Source: Apostichopus japonicus (taxonomy: Eukaryota; Echinodermata; Holothuroidea; Aspidochirotida; Stichopodidae). From it: a DNA stretch of 64,000 nt. The notes beneath the pieces were generated by a model. It made no database searches and had not been told where the DNA came from. It saw only the letters and a list, made by a program, of their open reading frames with translations. A program made the translations under genes and the position numbers. Position 1 is the stretch's first letter. Every line of letters starts with the position of its first letter. This document shows positions 11,926 through 24,641 of the stretch, piece by piece. The stretch lies in the NCBI RefSeq assembly GCF_037975245.1, contig NC_092576.1, positions 694,501 to 758,500 on the forward strand, in the 5' to 3' direction.

Positions 11926-13272
11926 ATTCATGTGAGTGATAAATAGCCCCACCCCCACCCCCAAGAAAATAATATTAAGCCCGCTAGGAAAAAGCACTGT
12001 ATTTTTGGGTAATTCACTATGTCGTCGAATATAATTTTCGAAAAAAAGTTTCCCCTTTGTTACATTAACATAGCTTTTTTAGTCAGTAGTCTATGTAGCT
12101 TATCAAGCAGATAACTTGTACTCAGTTGCTTACTCGCTTAACCAGAGTGATTGATAAGTTTGTAAAGTGAGGGCCAGTGGTACAAATGTACCGAGAAAAG
12201 TTTGGAACAAAAGTGCAGTCGCGAAAGATAGGGTGTCTGACTGACACTGACCGTATCGTTGACGAGTATAGTGCGGGGGGGGGGGGGGCAGTCGGAATTT
12301 TCTGGCTCCAAAACCCATCCAGTTGGAATTTCAGCCACTAAACCCCCAATCATCATGCATTAGCTACGTCCCTGTATCTAGCTATACAAATTTTACACAA
12401 TACACAAAACACATTCAATCCATTAGCAAAAGTGCTAGATTTAAGGTCAATTTCGCGTTTGTTAATTTAAGTCAAAAATACACTTTCTAATCACTTACAA
12501 TTGTATTTAATGTATTAATTCTTCGGTAAATATCAATTAGGCTATATGCTGAGTCAATTATGGAAGTATAGAAGTCAAGAGAAATATTACATGCTTAATA
12601 TCCACCCCACCCCTCCCCATTTATTCTCTGATTGGATTGAAATGTACTTGCAGAAGAAAAATTTTCATGCCAAATTACTTTAATCTGGTAGAATTGATAC
12701 ACTTTTACCAATCTATGTGCAAAGATGTTCCATACACTATTACTCAATACTTCATAAGATAAATTTGAAGGAGCGGAATAAAGGACCATGCGTTCTGATT
12801 GTAATTGAATGATTCATTCAGGATGTTTCCTAGAAGTTTTCTCTCGTAAAAGAGCGCTTGAACATTAGGCTCGAACTAATTGATACCGATGTACGAGCTG
12901 ACTGCCTACCGTCATTTAACGTCCATGGAATACCTTTAAAAGGCTTAGAGTTCATATTTATCATAGCGTGATTGCTCCCTTGCGTCGAACCATTAAAATT
13001 GATATACAACTGAAATAATCTGCAGCATGTTGACAGTTTAACTGTTTTTTTGCATTTGTATTCCCAAATGAATGAAATATCGGAATATCTTTCCTTCTAC
13101 GAATGTCTCTGACCCACGTTAGGAGAGTTAAAGTGATATTGTTCAATGTTTGAACGTTACTGCATGTACCATTAATTCATGGTACTTGGTAGGCCTATAT
13201 AGGGGATGGTTTATTTCTTTGATTGTTTCTCCGGCTGTAGCTTCATAAGCTTCATTGGGCTATCATGACAGT

Positions 13273-13322
13273 GCAAGCCTGCTACAAGCCTGCTACAGCC
13301 TTGCTACGGCCTTGCTACAGCC
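13273..13322. repeat. Short 11-12-bp tandem repeat
   Basis: Four imperfect copies of AGCCTGCTACA / GCCTTGCTACG in a row, in the loop of the foldback element. Confidence 0.7.
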
Positions 13323-13639
13323 ATAGAAAGATGCTGTCGCTTTATGCCATCGTGTTCAAATATCTGCCACATTGCAATTTTTCCCTTTTGATTAGGCTGA
13401 AATTTCGTAAGTGATTTGAGTAAGTTAAAGTGTTATATGCTAACATATCGATGAATTCGGAAGTCATTTAGAGGCTTTTTTAAATTGTAAAAACTTTCCG
13501 ACAGAATTTGGCCATGTATATAGACATTCTGCCATTAATTGGAATGCACTTAAAACGAGTTCTCTCTTTTTCATTCCTTGAGGGTCCAAAGTGCAATTTG
13601 TAATGCTACCGGTTGACACTAAACGCACGATACATAACA

Positions 13640-15370
13640 TATGAGATGGACACTCATTTAAGAAGTGATGATGTAGTGGTCATTTAAATTGGTCAAGCAC
13701 ACTTTGGACCTGGCAAGACGTATTATGGTACTCTTCTACACTGTCTTAAAAATCATATGACCCATCGGTTAGGTGGTCCAAGGCGTTCTGGTCTGGATTA
13801 GGGCCCAAAGCTTTTTCGTGGTCCCTTTTCACTCATTAAAGAAGCAATGATTTAGTGGTCATTTAAATTGGTCAAGCACGCTTTGGACCGGGCAAGACGC
13901 ATTATGGTACCCTTCTACAATGTCCTTAGAGTTCATGTTAACCATCGGTTTGGTGGTCCAAAGCGTGCTGCATGGATTAGGGCCCAAAGCTTTTTCGTGG
14001 TCCCGTTACACTCGATGATGAAGTAATGATTTCATGGTCAGTTTAATTGGTCAAGCACGCTTTGGACCGGGCAAGACGCATTATGGTACTCTTCTACAAT
14101 GTCCTTAGAGTTCATGTTAACCATCGGTTTGGTGGTCCAAAGCGTGCTGCATGGATTAGGGCCCAAAGCTTTTTCGTGGTCCCGTTACACTCGATGATGA
14201 AGTAATGATTTAATGGTCAGTTTAATTGGTCAAGCACGCTTTGGACCGGGCAAGACGCATTATGGTACTCTTCTACAATGTCCTTAGAGTTCATGTTAAC
14301 CATCGGTTTGGTGGTCCAAAGCGTGCTGCATGGATTAGGGTCCAAAGCTTTTTCGTGGTCCCGTTACACTCGATGATGAAGTAATGATTTAATGGTCAGT
14401 TTAATTGGTCAAGCACGCTTTGGACCGGGCAAGACGCATTATGGGACTCTATTACAAAGTCCTTAGAGTACATGTTACCCATTGGTTAGGTGGTCCAAAG
14501 CGTGCTGCATGGATTAGGGCCCAAAGCTTTTTCATGGTCCAATTACACTCATTAAAGAAGTAATGATTTAGTGGTCATTTAAATTGGTCAAGCACGCTTT
14601 GGACCGGGCAAGACACATTACGGTACTCTTCTACAATGTCCTTAGAGTACATGTTACCCATTGGTTTGGTGGTCCAAGGCGTGCTGCATGGATTAGGGCC
14701 CAAAGCTTTTTCGTGGTCCCGTTTCACTCATTAAAGAAGTAATGATTTAATGGTCATTTCAATTGGTCAAGCACTCTTTGGACCGGGCAAGACGCATTAT
14801 GGTACTCTTCTACAATGTCCTTAGAGTTAATGTCACCCATTGGTTAGGTGGTCCAAGGCGTGCTGCATGGATTAGGGCCCAAAGCTTTTTCGTGGTCCCG
14901 TTACACTCATTGAAGAAGTAATGATTTAATGGTCATTTAAATTGGTCAAGCACTCTTTGGACCGGGCAAGACGCATTATGTTACCCTTCTACAAGGCCCT
15001 CGGACTTCCCATGACCCATTGGTTGGGCGGTCCAAGGCGTGCTGGATTTGATTAGGGCCCAAATGTTTTTATTTCAGTTCCCGTTACATTTATTTAAAAA
15101 AATGTTGATTTAATGGTCATTTTAATTGGTCAAGCCTTCTTTGGACCGGGCAAGACGCATTATGGTATCCTTCTACAATGTGTTAAGAACTCATATGACC
15201 CATTGGTAAGGTGGTCCAAGGCGTGCTAGTCTTGATTAGGGCCTAAAGTAATTTTTTTACATTAATTTAAGAGCTGATGAAGTACTGGTCATTTTAGTTG
15301 GTCAAAAACTATTTGGACCGGGCAAGATGCATTATGGTACCCTTCTACATAGTTATTAGAGTTCATATGA
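13640..15370 (-). repeat. Right arm: inverted ~179-bp tandem array (about 10 units)
   Basis: The same unit as in the left arm, inverted: TTTGGACCGGGC-type markers occur near 13705 (variant), 13885, 14064, 14243, 14422, 14601, 14780, 14959, 15143 and 15315. The two arms could pair into a very long hairpin. Confidence 0.9.
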
Positions 15371-15575
15371 CCCATGGGCCATAGATAAACCTCTTTCCAC
15401 GACCATATGTTGAACATCTTGTAAGAAAGCTTTTGTCTTGCCAGAGGTGTTACGTCGATACCATTGTCGAATACGTAACTGAATCGGTAGCAGTTACTCA
15501 TTCGCGAATGTCGAACGAGGAACGGGGAATAAGTATCTAACTTCACACCGGTTAGAAACTGTATGTGGTCGCAAC

Positions 15576-16018
15576 CAGCGTTACCAGCGACAGTTGACGA
15601 AAAAACGCTAGATTTGCGAAAATAAAACCCTAGAAAACGCTAAATGGTAGTTTCCCTAACATTCGTGTTGTTTGGAGTCAATTTAGCACAGATTCGTAGG
15701 TTGATGGTCACCGATCACAAAATAGATTTTGAATAGTTGATTTGAGTGATAGTCTGACCCAGAAAATTTGAAAAAAATATGGAAATTTTCGGTAGGAAAT
15801 TCCGAAGATTGGGCAAAAATACTCAAAATAAATTTGGATGGGTCTCCAAGTAAGAGTTTTGTCTAAAAAATCTGAAAAGTGGTCAATTTTTGGTAAATTT
15901 AACTAGTTTTAGGCAAAAAACGGTAGAATTACCCAAATTAGAAAAAACGTGCGCTAGAACCCCACAAATGACTAAAAACGCTAGATCTAGTGTAAAAACG
16001 CTAACTCTGGTAACACTG
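15576..16018. mobile_element. hAT-type MITE with 8-bp duplication
   Basis: A 443-bp element beginning CAGCGTTACCAG and ending CTGGTAACACTG, flanked by a perfect 8-bp duplication GTCGCAAC (15568-15575 and 16019-16026). The interior repeats AAAACGCTA motifs near both ends. Two antiparallel ORFs of about 65 codons overlap it but have no protein features. Confidence 0.85.
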
Positions 16019-16026
16019 GTCGCAAC

Positions 16027-18062
16027 TCGCAATATGCAGTTCCAATCGACGATATCATGCAATTTCCACTTGGTAAACAAATGACGTCATTTGTTCTCGA
16101 CTTTCCCTGAACGAGTCAATCTAGCCGATTTTTGCGGAATTTATGTTGCTTGATAGGAAGTAAATGAAAGGAATTTATGAAAAAAGATGTCATTGGATGT
16201 TTTGTTCGATGTCTTATGTATCAATTTGTGAATTTTCATCTTAATCAAACTCTTAACTTTCTTGTAACAGACTGCTGAAGAAGGTAATATTTTCGAGAAG
16301 TTTGAGATTTCTACATACCTAATGCACTGCGCAGAACATATACAGTTTGCACTCTTCTGCGCTCCCCCGTGACGTCACTGAATCTATTACGTAATAGTAC
16401 TTTTTACCGATTTCTACCCCTTTGGAGACGGAAAAAAATCATGGGGATGGGTTTTTCTTAATGTAAGAATTGTTAAGTTTAATATTATGTAAAGTCAAGT
16501 CTACGTGTCGCTTGACCTTTAAGAAGTAAGAGAAAATGTCATGATATACGCCACAAATTATTATGCCATTTTTGCATGTTGCATTTCCGACTTATTGATG
16601 TACACGACTACGTCACATCCGCTTGGAGTTAAAAGACGGGAAAATCGGGATTTAATTTACAAAACGTACCTTTGAAATTAGCTTTCAAGGTAATTATAAG
16701 TTTCAAGTTCACAGATCTTTCCAGTGCTGTGGGGTTTGCCTTAGAAAGTATTCTTATGAAGCGCCCTCACATAGAGAGCAACTTCCAATGAGCTTATAAA
16801 TGGATATCACGTGAAAGCATCGGTCTGCCATAATATGCATTCGGAGGTTCAGCTTCCTATAGACCACTTCATTGAGACACCATAATTAATCAGGCTAATC
16901 CTAATGGTAAACCTATAGGGTGTGGGTTAACGCCATAATTGTTTGGAAAATTCTTTTCGAGGTCGTAAACCTTTTCACTTAATGCCGCACATATAAATTT
17001 TAGTTCCAACCAAGATTTTGACTTTCTTAAGACTTTAATATTTTGGACATGCCATTTTTCCTGTGATTCTGTGACGTTATCGCACTCGTTTGGAAGGTGG
17101 GGAAGTTTTCCATAGAAACTATTAGTTCTGAGAGTTTCTTTCGACTTTTGGCCTCAGTTTGAAAATATGGCCAGTTTAGCACTTTTTTTTTAGCCCCCCC
17201 CCCCCCCCACTCTTACGGAATACCCTTGAGAGAACAGGTGTATTGGACTATATATGCTACAAAACATGTGAATTATTGTGTATAGCTGATCATGTGAAGG
17301 TTTATTTAGAAGCACTCCTTCCTTCCGCAAATTGTTCTCATCTGTTATTGGTATATTTCGAATCAGCCTGCTGAACTTTGGTCCGGTGGTTAGCTATTCA
17401 AACATCTTACATCACTGCTCATTTATTAGCCGTGCTGCTGGGGTATTTTTCTTTATTATTCACTTTTCTTAAAGGATAAGAACATCATTTACAAAAGGGC
17501 AATGAGCAGCCTAGTAATGAGCAAATAAGAAACCAGAAAGTCAAAGATTTAGTGATTCCTTGCACATAGGAGAAATTTTGTTAGAGCTTTGATTTCAACT
17601 TGAGAGATTTGGATATATCATGTTTGTATGTTATTCACAGTTTGGGCTGTATTGACCTTCACCAAAACAATAGGGTTCTTTAATTGATATGGATCATCGA
17701 CATACCAAGTAGGCTACATATCAAAATCTTATTGCTTACTACAAAGATACTGGCCAGAGAGAACCTACAGGAACTCAGCGACTTACGCGAAATGCAGCTC
17801 GTACACCGGTTTCGTTGCGACAGTTTTGTACGGATGCCTGATCCGGACGACGAAATGATATAGGCTTGTGCATCATGATCGTAATGCAGAAACATGTATG
17901 TGAAAACAGTGTGGTCGATGTTGGGTACCGTAGAATGGGTTTTCTGAAAACTACTTCTCTTGACCTCAAAGGAAATTTGACACGCATGAAATTCCACAGC
18001 GATTTTGTTCTCACCAAAGGCAATCTACGTGCTTTGTTTTTACATTAACGCAATTTCACTTT
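16027..18062. other. Non-coding stretch, no gene seen
   Basis: No ORF here looks like a conserved protein. The overlapping minus-strand frames at 17680-18023 (up to 105 codons) lack recognisable motifs. A C-run lies near 17195. Confidence 0.5.
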
Positions 18063-18450
18063 TAGAGTAATTTCTCACAAGATTTTCAGACTTTCACCTC
18101 AGATCTGCTGACCTCACATGACTGTTGACCCGCGTCCAATATAATAGGGATCTCCTACACAATATGGGCCATCTACATACTAAGTATGAAATCCTTCCAA
18201 GTTACCCCTTCCTACAAGATATTGTGTTTACAAGCGGTTTTTTAGTTTGACCTCTGGTGACCTCAAATGACCTTTGACCTCCACCAAAAACAATAGTAAT
18301 CTTTTTCCTAATATGGGTTACCCATATGAAGAGTATGAGTTACATACAAGCTTCAATTGTTGAGATATCGTGTTTACAAGAAAGTGTCTCATACACACAC
18401 ATACACGCACGCGCACGCGCACATGCACACGCACGCACTAACCCACACAA
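18063..18450 (-). repeat. AGGTCA-rich repeat fragment ending in a CA run
   Basis: TGACCT half-sites recur in the plus strand at 18108, 18246-18280 (TGACCTC, TGACCTTTGACCTCC). The segment ends in an ACACAC/GCACGCG run at 18390-18440. It matches, in reverse orientation, the families at 44.0-44.7, 47.7-48.7 and 62.5-64 kb, which start with a TG run. Confidence 0.6.
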
Positions 18451-18750
18451 TCACCATCGCATTGTTTTCTTCAGTCTTTGGCAAGGAATCAAAAGAGGCC
18501 TCTTTCTGGATATAATGCCCCAGAGAACTACAGCAACTGAAATACAATGACTCAGACTTTTCTATTTTATTCTTTTTATTTCAAACCAAAAATATAGTAT
18601 AAATGTAAAAATACACGAGGTACACAAAATATGAATATATAGGGTAAGAGAAAAGATGTGATAAGGAGCTTGAAATAAACTTGATTGAAATGTACTGTAA
18701 AAGTCATTACAATCCCAGTTACCTATACCACTCCACCCCCTCCGAAGACT

Positions 18751-19010
18751 TAATAATAGAAATAATGATGATAACGATGATAATGACGATAATAATAGTA
18801 ACAACAACAATAATAATAAGAATGATGATGATGATGATAAAGATAACAATAGTAATCATAGTAACAACAACAACTAAAATAATAATAGCAATAAGAATGA
18901 TGAGGATGACAATGACGATAATCATAATAAAAGTAATAATAGTAAAAACAACAACAACAATAATAATAACAACAATATGAATGACGATGAATAATAATCA
19001 TAATAATAAA
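18751..19010. repeat. Trinucleotide-type low-complexity array (AAT/GAT/AAC)
   Basis: About 260 bp of imperfect ATAATAATG/ATGATGATG/AACAACAAC repeats. ORFs on both strands here (Ile-, Tyr-, Ser- or Leu-rich) are translations of the repeat and not genes. Confidence 0.9.
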
Positions 19011-22000
19011 AGGCATTTATACATTAAGTTGCCCATGGATTGGTGTACATGAAACTCTCGACCTGCCCACCCTCCCCCACCTCACCCCTCCGCTTTTCTT
19101 AATGGATGTGTGCAAGAAACCATGGTTCACTATTTCACTCAACAAATGCTGCAACATGCTTGGACCACAGAAACACTGAGTGCTCCAAACCACCGTACTT
19201 CAGATGTTGTCAGCAACTGTTTCCATCGTCGAGGCATTTCAAGTAACACACCTTGCATTGAATTGGTGCCTTCATGAATAAAATGTAGTAAAATAAACAA
19301 ATAGTTAGGAAGCAATACCATATATTTCAGGAAGTTAAGAAAACAAAATTAACAACTGTTTATAACTTTCTGCAGATCATTTCTCATGTTTTTGCTTTGT
19401 CGTGGCTCTTGCTTCAAGGTGTCCTGGGTATTACAGGGTATTACACAAAGTCATTGCCCACGAAACCATGAGTATGATGCGTTGAATTCAATGAATTTTT
19501 AATTATTTCTAGAAGTTTATGCTCTTACTCATACAGTATGCTATGATGATGCTATGATGGATGGCTAGTTGTCAATTAAAAAGAAGAAATTAAAACAATG
19601 AGATAAACACAATCATTTCACATACTGAGAGGTGCCTTGTACTTACTGCATTGGTCAGGAGAGAAAACCCATAGGTTACCTTCATGTTTAAAGTTAAGTC
19701 TCTATTTTTCCATTTCTTCTTTGTTTTAAATGATTTGCTTGTAACCCTATCAAGAAAATTGTTTCCCAGAAGACATACTGTGTTTATGCTTCTAATTGGC
19801 AACAACTCTCAGTTTTAGTCAGATACACCCACCCCCTCAACCTCCACCCTAAAGTACTACAAAGTTCTGACTGACAGGTGGTGGTTCCCAGTGTCAGCCA
19901 CTATAGAATAACAATTACTTGTCCATACTTTTGGGGGTATTTTGGCACAGAGATTAGTCAAACTTTTGGCTTTAAAGGTACAGTAGTCAGTATAGGTCCC
20001 AAATTATAGCATGCTATAACTGCTAGAAGTTTTCAAAAAGTACTTTCCTGGTCTTTACTATACAAACTGTTCTAAGAAATTGTTAAGGAACACACAAGAT
20101 GACTAAATGTCCCAGTTAGGAAATTTCCTCAAAGTTTGTAATAAAAAAAAGTTTAATAATTTTGACCAAAGGTGACCATATTTGAATATCTAGCATATTT
20201 GGGGCCATTATAGCATACCTTTAAGAGGAACCCCACCTGGAATTAGTGATTTACTTGAAACACTCTCAATGCATATCTACTTTCTTTACCGGGCCTCTGT
20301 ATTGCATAAACATTTTACTCATTAACTTTTTCCTTGCAAGAATATAAAGAAATTCCAAGAGACCTTTACATAGCCACAGGAAGAGTGATACCAATTTATG
20401 TGTTCATTATGCTGTCCCCAATTCCCACCCCACTCACTTCCTCACATATTGTCATTTTGTAATATATTATCAAGAGATAATTGCTATTGCAGTTGAAGTC
20501 TCCTTTTTACTGGACACTGCCTTGATATACCATTCTATATGAAATCAACCTCACCTAGTTTTACAGACACACTCACTATGCACAACATGAACTCAACAGT
20601 ATGTGGATATGAATCCAATTATTCATAAAGTACCTGCACTTTTTGAGGTAATGTTCCTCCATAGGCTTATGTATGCTGTGTCTACCACTTTCCATTTACC
20701 AGTTTCAGTATTAAACACTTCTGGGGTGGTACAGTGCCCTAAAATGGACAAAAATTAGACAGATAATATGTGAATCAGTGACTAATGCATGTCCTTAATG
20801 GAAAACTGGGGAACACAGAATAGCAAATACTAAGTGGGAGAAATTTGGAGAACATTATACAAAAACATTGTTCATGATAACTTTATCTGGGGTGGTGAGT
20901 TGCAAAGTTAAGCACAAATGGATTACAAGTGAAACTATGGGTTTATTTCCATGCAGTCATCTAATGGTGCTTATGAACACATTGGCTTGACGAGAGGTGC
21001 TCAAAAACATCCATTGTTAGCTCAGCCATGACAACATGCTGTAATATTTGCATAGTTCAACAATTTGCACAACTTCGTAGTTTCTGATGAGAAATGTATG
21101 TCTATGTGTGTAATAACTATTTCTTTTGTTTAAACATATGGGCCTACAGAGCATCCCGGTGGGAAACTGCAGGTCCACTTACTACAGATATTTCCATACA
21201 CATGGCTAACCAGTTTGCTGAGAGCTTTTCTTCTCTATATATAAATATATATATTAGTTATCTGTTCCAGTAGTTCCAAAGTATGAGATGGCACCATCCA
21301 AACATGTTTCCTTTTAACAGTTTTTGTTGTTGTTTAAACTGAAGTTAGCTGCCAAGCTAACAGCTCATTTTGAGTCTTTCATTGGAACACCAGTGGATGG
21401 TCTATAGTGAAGTCATGATTACATTAAAATTACCCCTACCATTCACATTTGCTGTGCAGAGTGATGGGCAATAGAAAGCGAGATTATCACAGAGAAAATT
21501 CCTATGTAGACAATGTGAGGAAATTCAACGAGAGCTCTGCCACTGAAAACTCCTGTAATTCCTTTTGTTACAAGTCTCATGATGGTGCCGAATACTTGAA
21601 CTTCTTTTTGGAAACTGTTTGGCTGTATGATATCTGTTGATGGAATTGAACCACCTGCTGAATGAATTCTGCATCACCAGAACAGATTATATAATGGCCT
21701 AACAAGTTCCAAAAAGAAAGAAATCAATTTGGTCTATGTTTCTAGCACCTGGAATTTAAAAACTGAAGTCCAATTTTGGAGTTGAATGTCAAATCGTCCC
21801 TCAATACAATTGCTACACATAGGGAATGAAACTTTGGAGAACCATCAGCAGGGGCATGAATGTATGAATATGATGAATCAGTCATGGATGTGGAGTAAAT
21901 CTTCACTATATGGAGAATACATTGCATCCCACACAGCCCACAGATTTTGAGAAGACTTCATCAGGGAAAGAATAATCTTGTGCAACCTGTAAACATGTTT

Positions 22001-22234
22001 TTTTTTGCCGACAATGTTATTAAAGGCCAATCACAATTTACAACGAATATCATAACATGTACAGGCCTATTGAAGTTCAATGAGTTTACACAGTTGGAGA
22101 CCAAATGTGCATTTCAATATCTCAAACAGACCATTGTTTGTCTTCAAATCTTCCATAGGCCTATTTCTGAAATATCATGGGGAAATAGGAATATTTAATA
22201 TCCTCTTGTTTGAACAAAATTAGGACTGGAGAAG
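19011..22234. other. Non-coding or unresolved stretch
   Basis: No convincing gene. A minus-strand frame at 19139-19300 contains EMPRRWKQLL, weakly reminiscent of Tc1-like transposase carboxy ends. A minus-strand open block at about 20640-20740 has fair splice-like edges. Neither gives a domain that can be named. Confidence 0.4.
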
Positions 22235-22249
22235 AAACATTATACAAAG

Positions 22250-22554
22250 TGGCTATTCTTACGACTACTAGTAACAATAATTCCCTTTTACGCATGCACG
22301 GTTGCTTTAATGCAGCTATTTTTACGACTAGGAGTACTATTTTTACGACTAGGAGTACTATTTTTACGACTAGGAGTAACAATATTTCCCGGTTAGGGGT
22401 TGGGTTAGGTTAGGGGTAAGGGTTACCGCTACTGCATGCAAAGTTGCTTCTTTTACTTTATGGGGCATGAATTCGCCAATGTCGTAAGAATAGTTAATAA
22501 ATAATTGTTACGACTAGTCGTAAGAATAATTACGACTAGTCGTAAGAATAGCCA
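22250..22554 (+). mobile_element. MITE with TTACGACTAG ends and telomere-like core (copy 1)
   Basis: The ends are TGGCTATTCTTACGACTA and GTCGTAAGAATAGCCA, inverted repeats. The interior has three direct copies of a 22-bp unit around TATTTTTACGACTAGGAGTAC (22317-22380) and a TTAGGG-like patch, GGGTTAGGTTAGGGGTAAGGG (22395-22425). Copy 2 lies inverted at 22961-23236. The outer flanks of the pair both read ACAAAGTGGCTATT, so the pair may be one composite unit (22235-23243) with TA at its borders. Confidence 0.7.
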
Positions 22555-22960
22555 CGGCCAACATTATAAAGCCTAGACCAACCTGCCTGGAAGATCCACA
22601 CGAATCTTCAACACGTCCCTCATCATGAATTTCGTTTTCAGATAATTAGGTGCAGATGCTATATTATGAGCTGTAAACGTTAACATAAACTTAAGTGCTA
22701 GGCCTTTGCCTATTTAATTATTAGGGCCTAGCCTACTCCAGTCTCACTCTGTGTGTAACTTGAAGTCATATGGACGACTTAATTGTCAAGTAACGCAATA
22801 ACATTATTCTGTGAAATTCCGACCACTTTTACTTGGTAGTCCTCAACACAGTCAACGGGCACACATGCGTTGCGTTCATATCAAAAATAGGAACTGAAGG
22901 CTTCACTTGTTTGGTTGATAAAGTGACTGTAAGTATAGGCCTTGGCTATTACTAAGGCCT

Positions 22961-23236
22961 TGGCTATTCTTACGACGAGTCATAACAATTATTTATAAAC
23001 TATTCTTACGACAAAGGCAAATTCAAGCGCAGTAAAGTAAATAAAGCAACTGCGCATGTAGTAGGGGTAACCCTAACCCTAAACATAACCCTAAACCTCA
23101 ATCCTAACCCTTACCCTAACCCTAACCGGAAATTATTGTTCCTCCTCGTCGTAAAAATAGTACTCCTGGTCATGAAAATAGCAACTGCGCCTGCGTAGTC
23201 GGGAATTATTCTTACGACTAGTCGTAACAATAGCCA
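22961..23236 (-). mobile_element. MITE with TTACGACTAG ends and telomere-like core (copy 2, inverted)
   Basis: Inverted relative of the element at 22250-22554. Its core (23066-23130) holds CCCTAACCCTAAAC and CCCTTACCCTAACCCTAACC, that is, degenerate TTAGGG-type repeats on the other strand. No coding capacity. Confidence 0.7.
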
Positions 23237-23280
23237 CTTTGTATTACTAACGTAATTCCATGTACACCACTGAAACCGGG

Positions 23281-24071
23281 GGCGTGATTTTTTTCCCCGG
23301 ATGGTTGTGGGTAATTACCATAAAAGGAGGCGTGTCTCAATCAGTGCACGTGTGCAGTAGGCCTACTTCAGGAAAGTTTGGTATGACCTATGCACTGTAC
23401 TATTGTTACAAATACATTACTGCTATATAAATACTGTACTGCTATTGTTACAAATACCGTACCATGCTTCGTACATCACACAACAACTTGGATATCGCGT
23501 GCATGCACTGTACTAGCCTAGCTTATATGACTTATTATAAGGCTAGTGCGAATCACACGTACGTCGACTGGATATGGGTATCGTATGGATATGGGCAGGA
23601 ACAAAGACAGGAACAAAGACTGATGATTCTTTGGTACTTGCTTTAAAACGTAAGGAAAGTCCTTATGCAACAAATAACACCGGTCCTCACTCCTCAGGCT
23701 AAAAAGAATTCGAAATGCCCCAAAGCTGACAAAGGCCAACTTTACGGCCAAGTAGTTATTGTAACTAAGCAGATATTGTTAAGTATGTCAAAGATGTAAT
23801 TTCAAACCAAAGATAAGGTTCCTGTAAGTCAGTTTATAGAAAACGTAAGAAATTCCATCACTGGTAACGCGTACGTACACGGCCTAGATGTTTCCAGTGT
23901 TATATCAATTCACGTACGAACAATATGGTAAATATTAATAACCTCTGTTACCACAGGAGCACAATTAGAATGGCGCTATTTACCTTTCCTTTTTGAGGAT
24001 ATCTGCCAGTATAGCGGCACGCCTACTTTATGTTAATTACCCACAACCATCCTGGGAAAAAAAAATCACGC
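23281..24071. mobile_element. Terminal-inverted-repeat element (about 50-bp ends)
   Basis: The left end (23281-23333, GGCGTGATTTTTTTCCCC then GATGGTTGTGGGTAATTA) and right end (24019-24071) are inverted repeats over about 50 bp with few mismatches. AAACCG occurs beside both ends and may be the duplication, but three G separate it from the left end. A third, solo end lies at 24262-24300. The interior (about 690 bp) has no recognisable ORF. Confidence 0.6.
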
Positions 24072-24641
24072 AAACCGCGGTCGGCATAAGGGCGCAGACA
24101 TGTTGTTTATCCAGAAAATGCCTGCGATTGGCTGAAACCCTAAATCTTCTCTGAGATCTATTTTGATTGGTGCTAACATTCTGTGACAACGTCGTAGTGC
24201 GCCGCACAGCGTAATTTTACAGAGTAACACGCATGCGCGAGGGTCTGGATACGCCTATATATGATAATTACCCCTAACCCTCCTAGGAAAAAAAATTACG
24301 CACCCCGTACAGGCTAGGACAGTTTGAGAACGTAAGCGTACAAATTGTCCCAACTGGGTGCCATATCTCCCAACGAAAAGCGCAGATTACCTTAAGCCTT
24401 TATTCAGATCGATAAGTTTGTTTCTCTTTTAGTATGGTCACAGCAAGTTCAGCAACAGGTTTGGTGAAGGAGTAAAACATTGAATGGTAAGATTTCTGAC
24501 ACCTTTATCTGCCGATGGCGACTTGATTCTCGCTGAACATCATTAGGCAGTGTTAGTAGTACAGATAGTTTATTATTGTTAGTGTGGTAGAATTCCGTTA
24601 AGGCCTAACTAAACGTGCGGGTGATGGTTTTACTACAGTAC
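24072..24641. other. Non-coding stretch, solo transposon end
   Basis: It holds the solo inverted-repeat end at 24262-24300 and the TACAGTAC duplication (24634-24641). No gene is seen. Confidence 0.5.

Larger units (their letters stand above)
11082..12374. mobile_element. hAT-type element nested in the foldback loop
   Basis: The ends are CAGGGACGT and ACGTCCCTG, flanked by near-identical 8-bp duplications AATCTAGC (11074-11081) and TATCTAGC (12375-12382). Just inside each end is a G or C homopolymer and a CAGTCGGAATTT-like motif. The interior contains diverged tandem repeats and no transposase ORF. Short open frames across it look incidental. Confidence 0.72.
8009..15552. mobile_element. Foldback-type DNA transposon with tandem-repeat inverted arms and 9-bp target duplication
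   Basis: The element begins ACCGGTGTGAAG and ends in the exact complement CTTCACACCGGT. Both sides carry the perfect 9-bp duplication TAGAAACTG (8000-8008 and 15553-15561). The outer ~280 bp of the two arms are almost identical in inverted orientation, with one mismatch noticed. Inward, each arm is a tandem array of a ~179-bp unit: about 12 copies on the left to ~10250 and about 10 on the right from ~13640. The ~3.4-kb centre has no transposase-like ORF and holds a separate hAT insertion. Long inverted arms built from tandem repeats match foldback elements (Drosophila FB, sea urchin TU), and a 9-bp duplication matches FB/Mutator-like transposition. It is non-autonomous. Identical 85-codon ORFs at both ends are a by-product of the arms. 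Confidence 0.85.

Noticed and set aside
18562-19016. Ile-, Tyr-, Ser- and Leu-rich ORFs of up to 99 codons
   Set aside because: Translations of a trinucleotide repeat.
19139-19321. Minus-strand frame with EMPRRWKQLL, possible Tc1-like transposase end
   Set aside because: Only one short resemblance, no catalytic residues and no inverted repeats found around it.
20640-20750. Possible minus-strand exon with splice-like borders
   Set aside because: No partner exons in phase and no recognisable domain.
23066-23130. True telomere or chromosome end
   Set aside because: The CCCTAA copies are degenerate, few, and confined to a MITE that has a partner copy.
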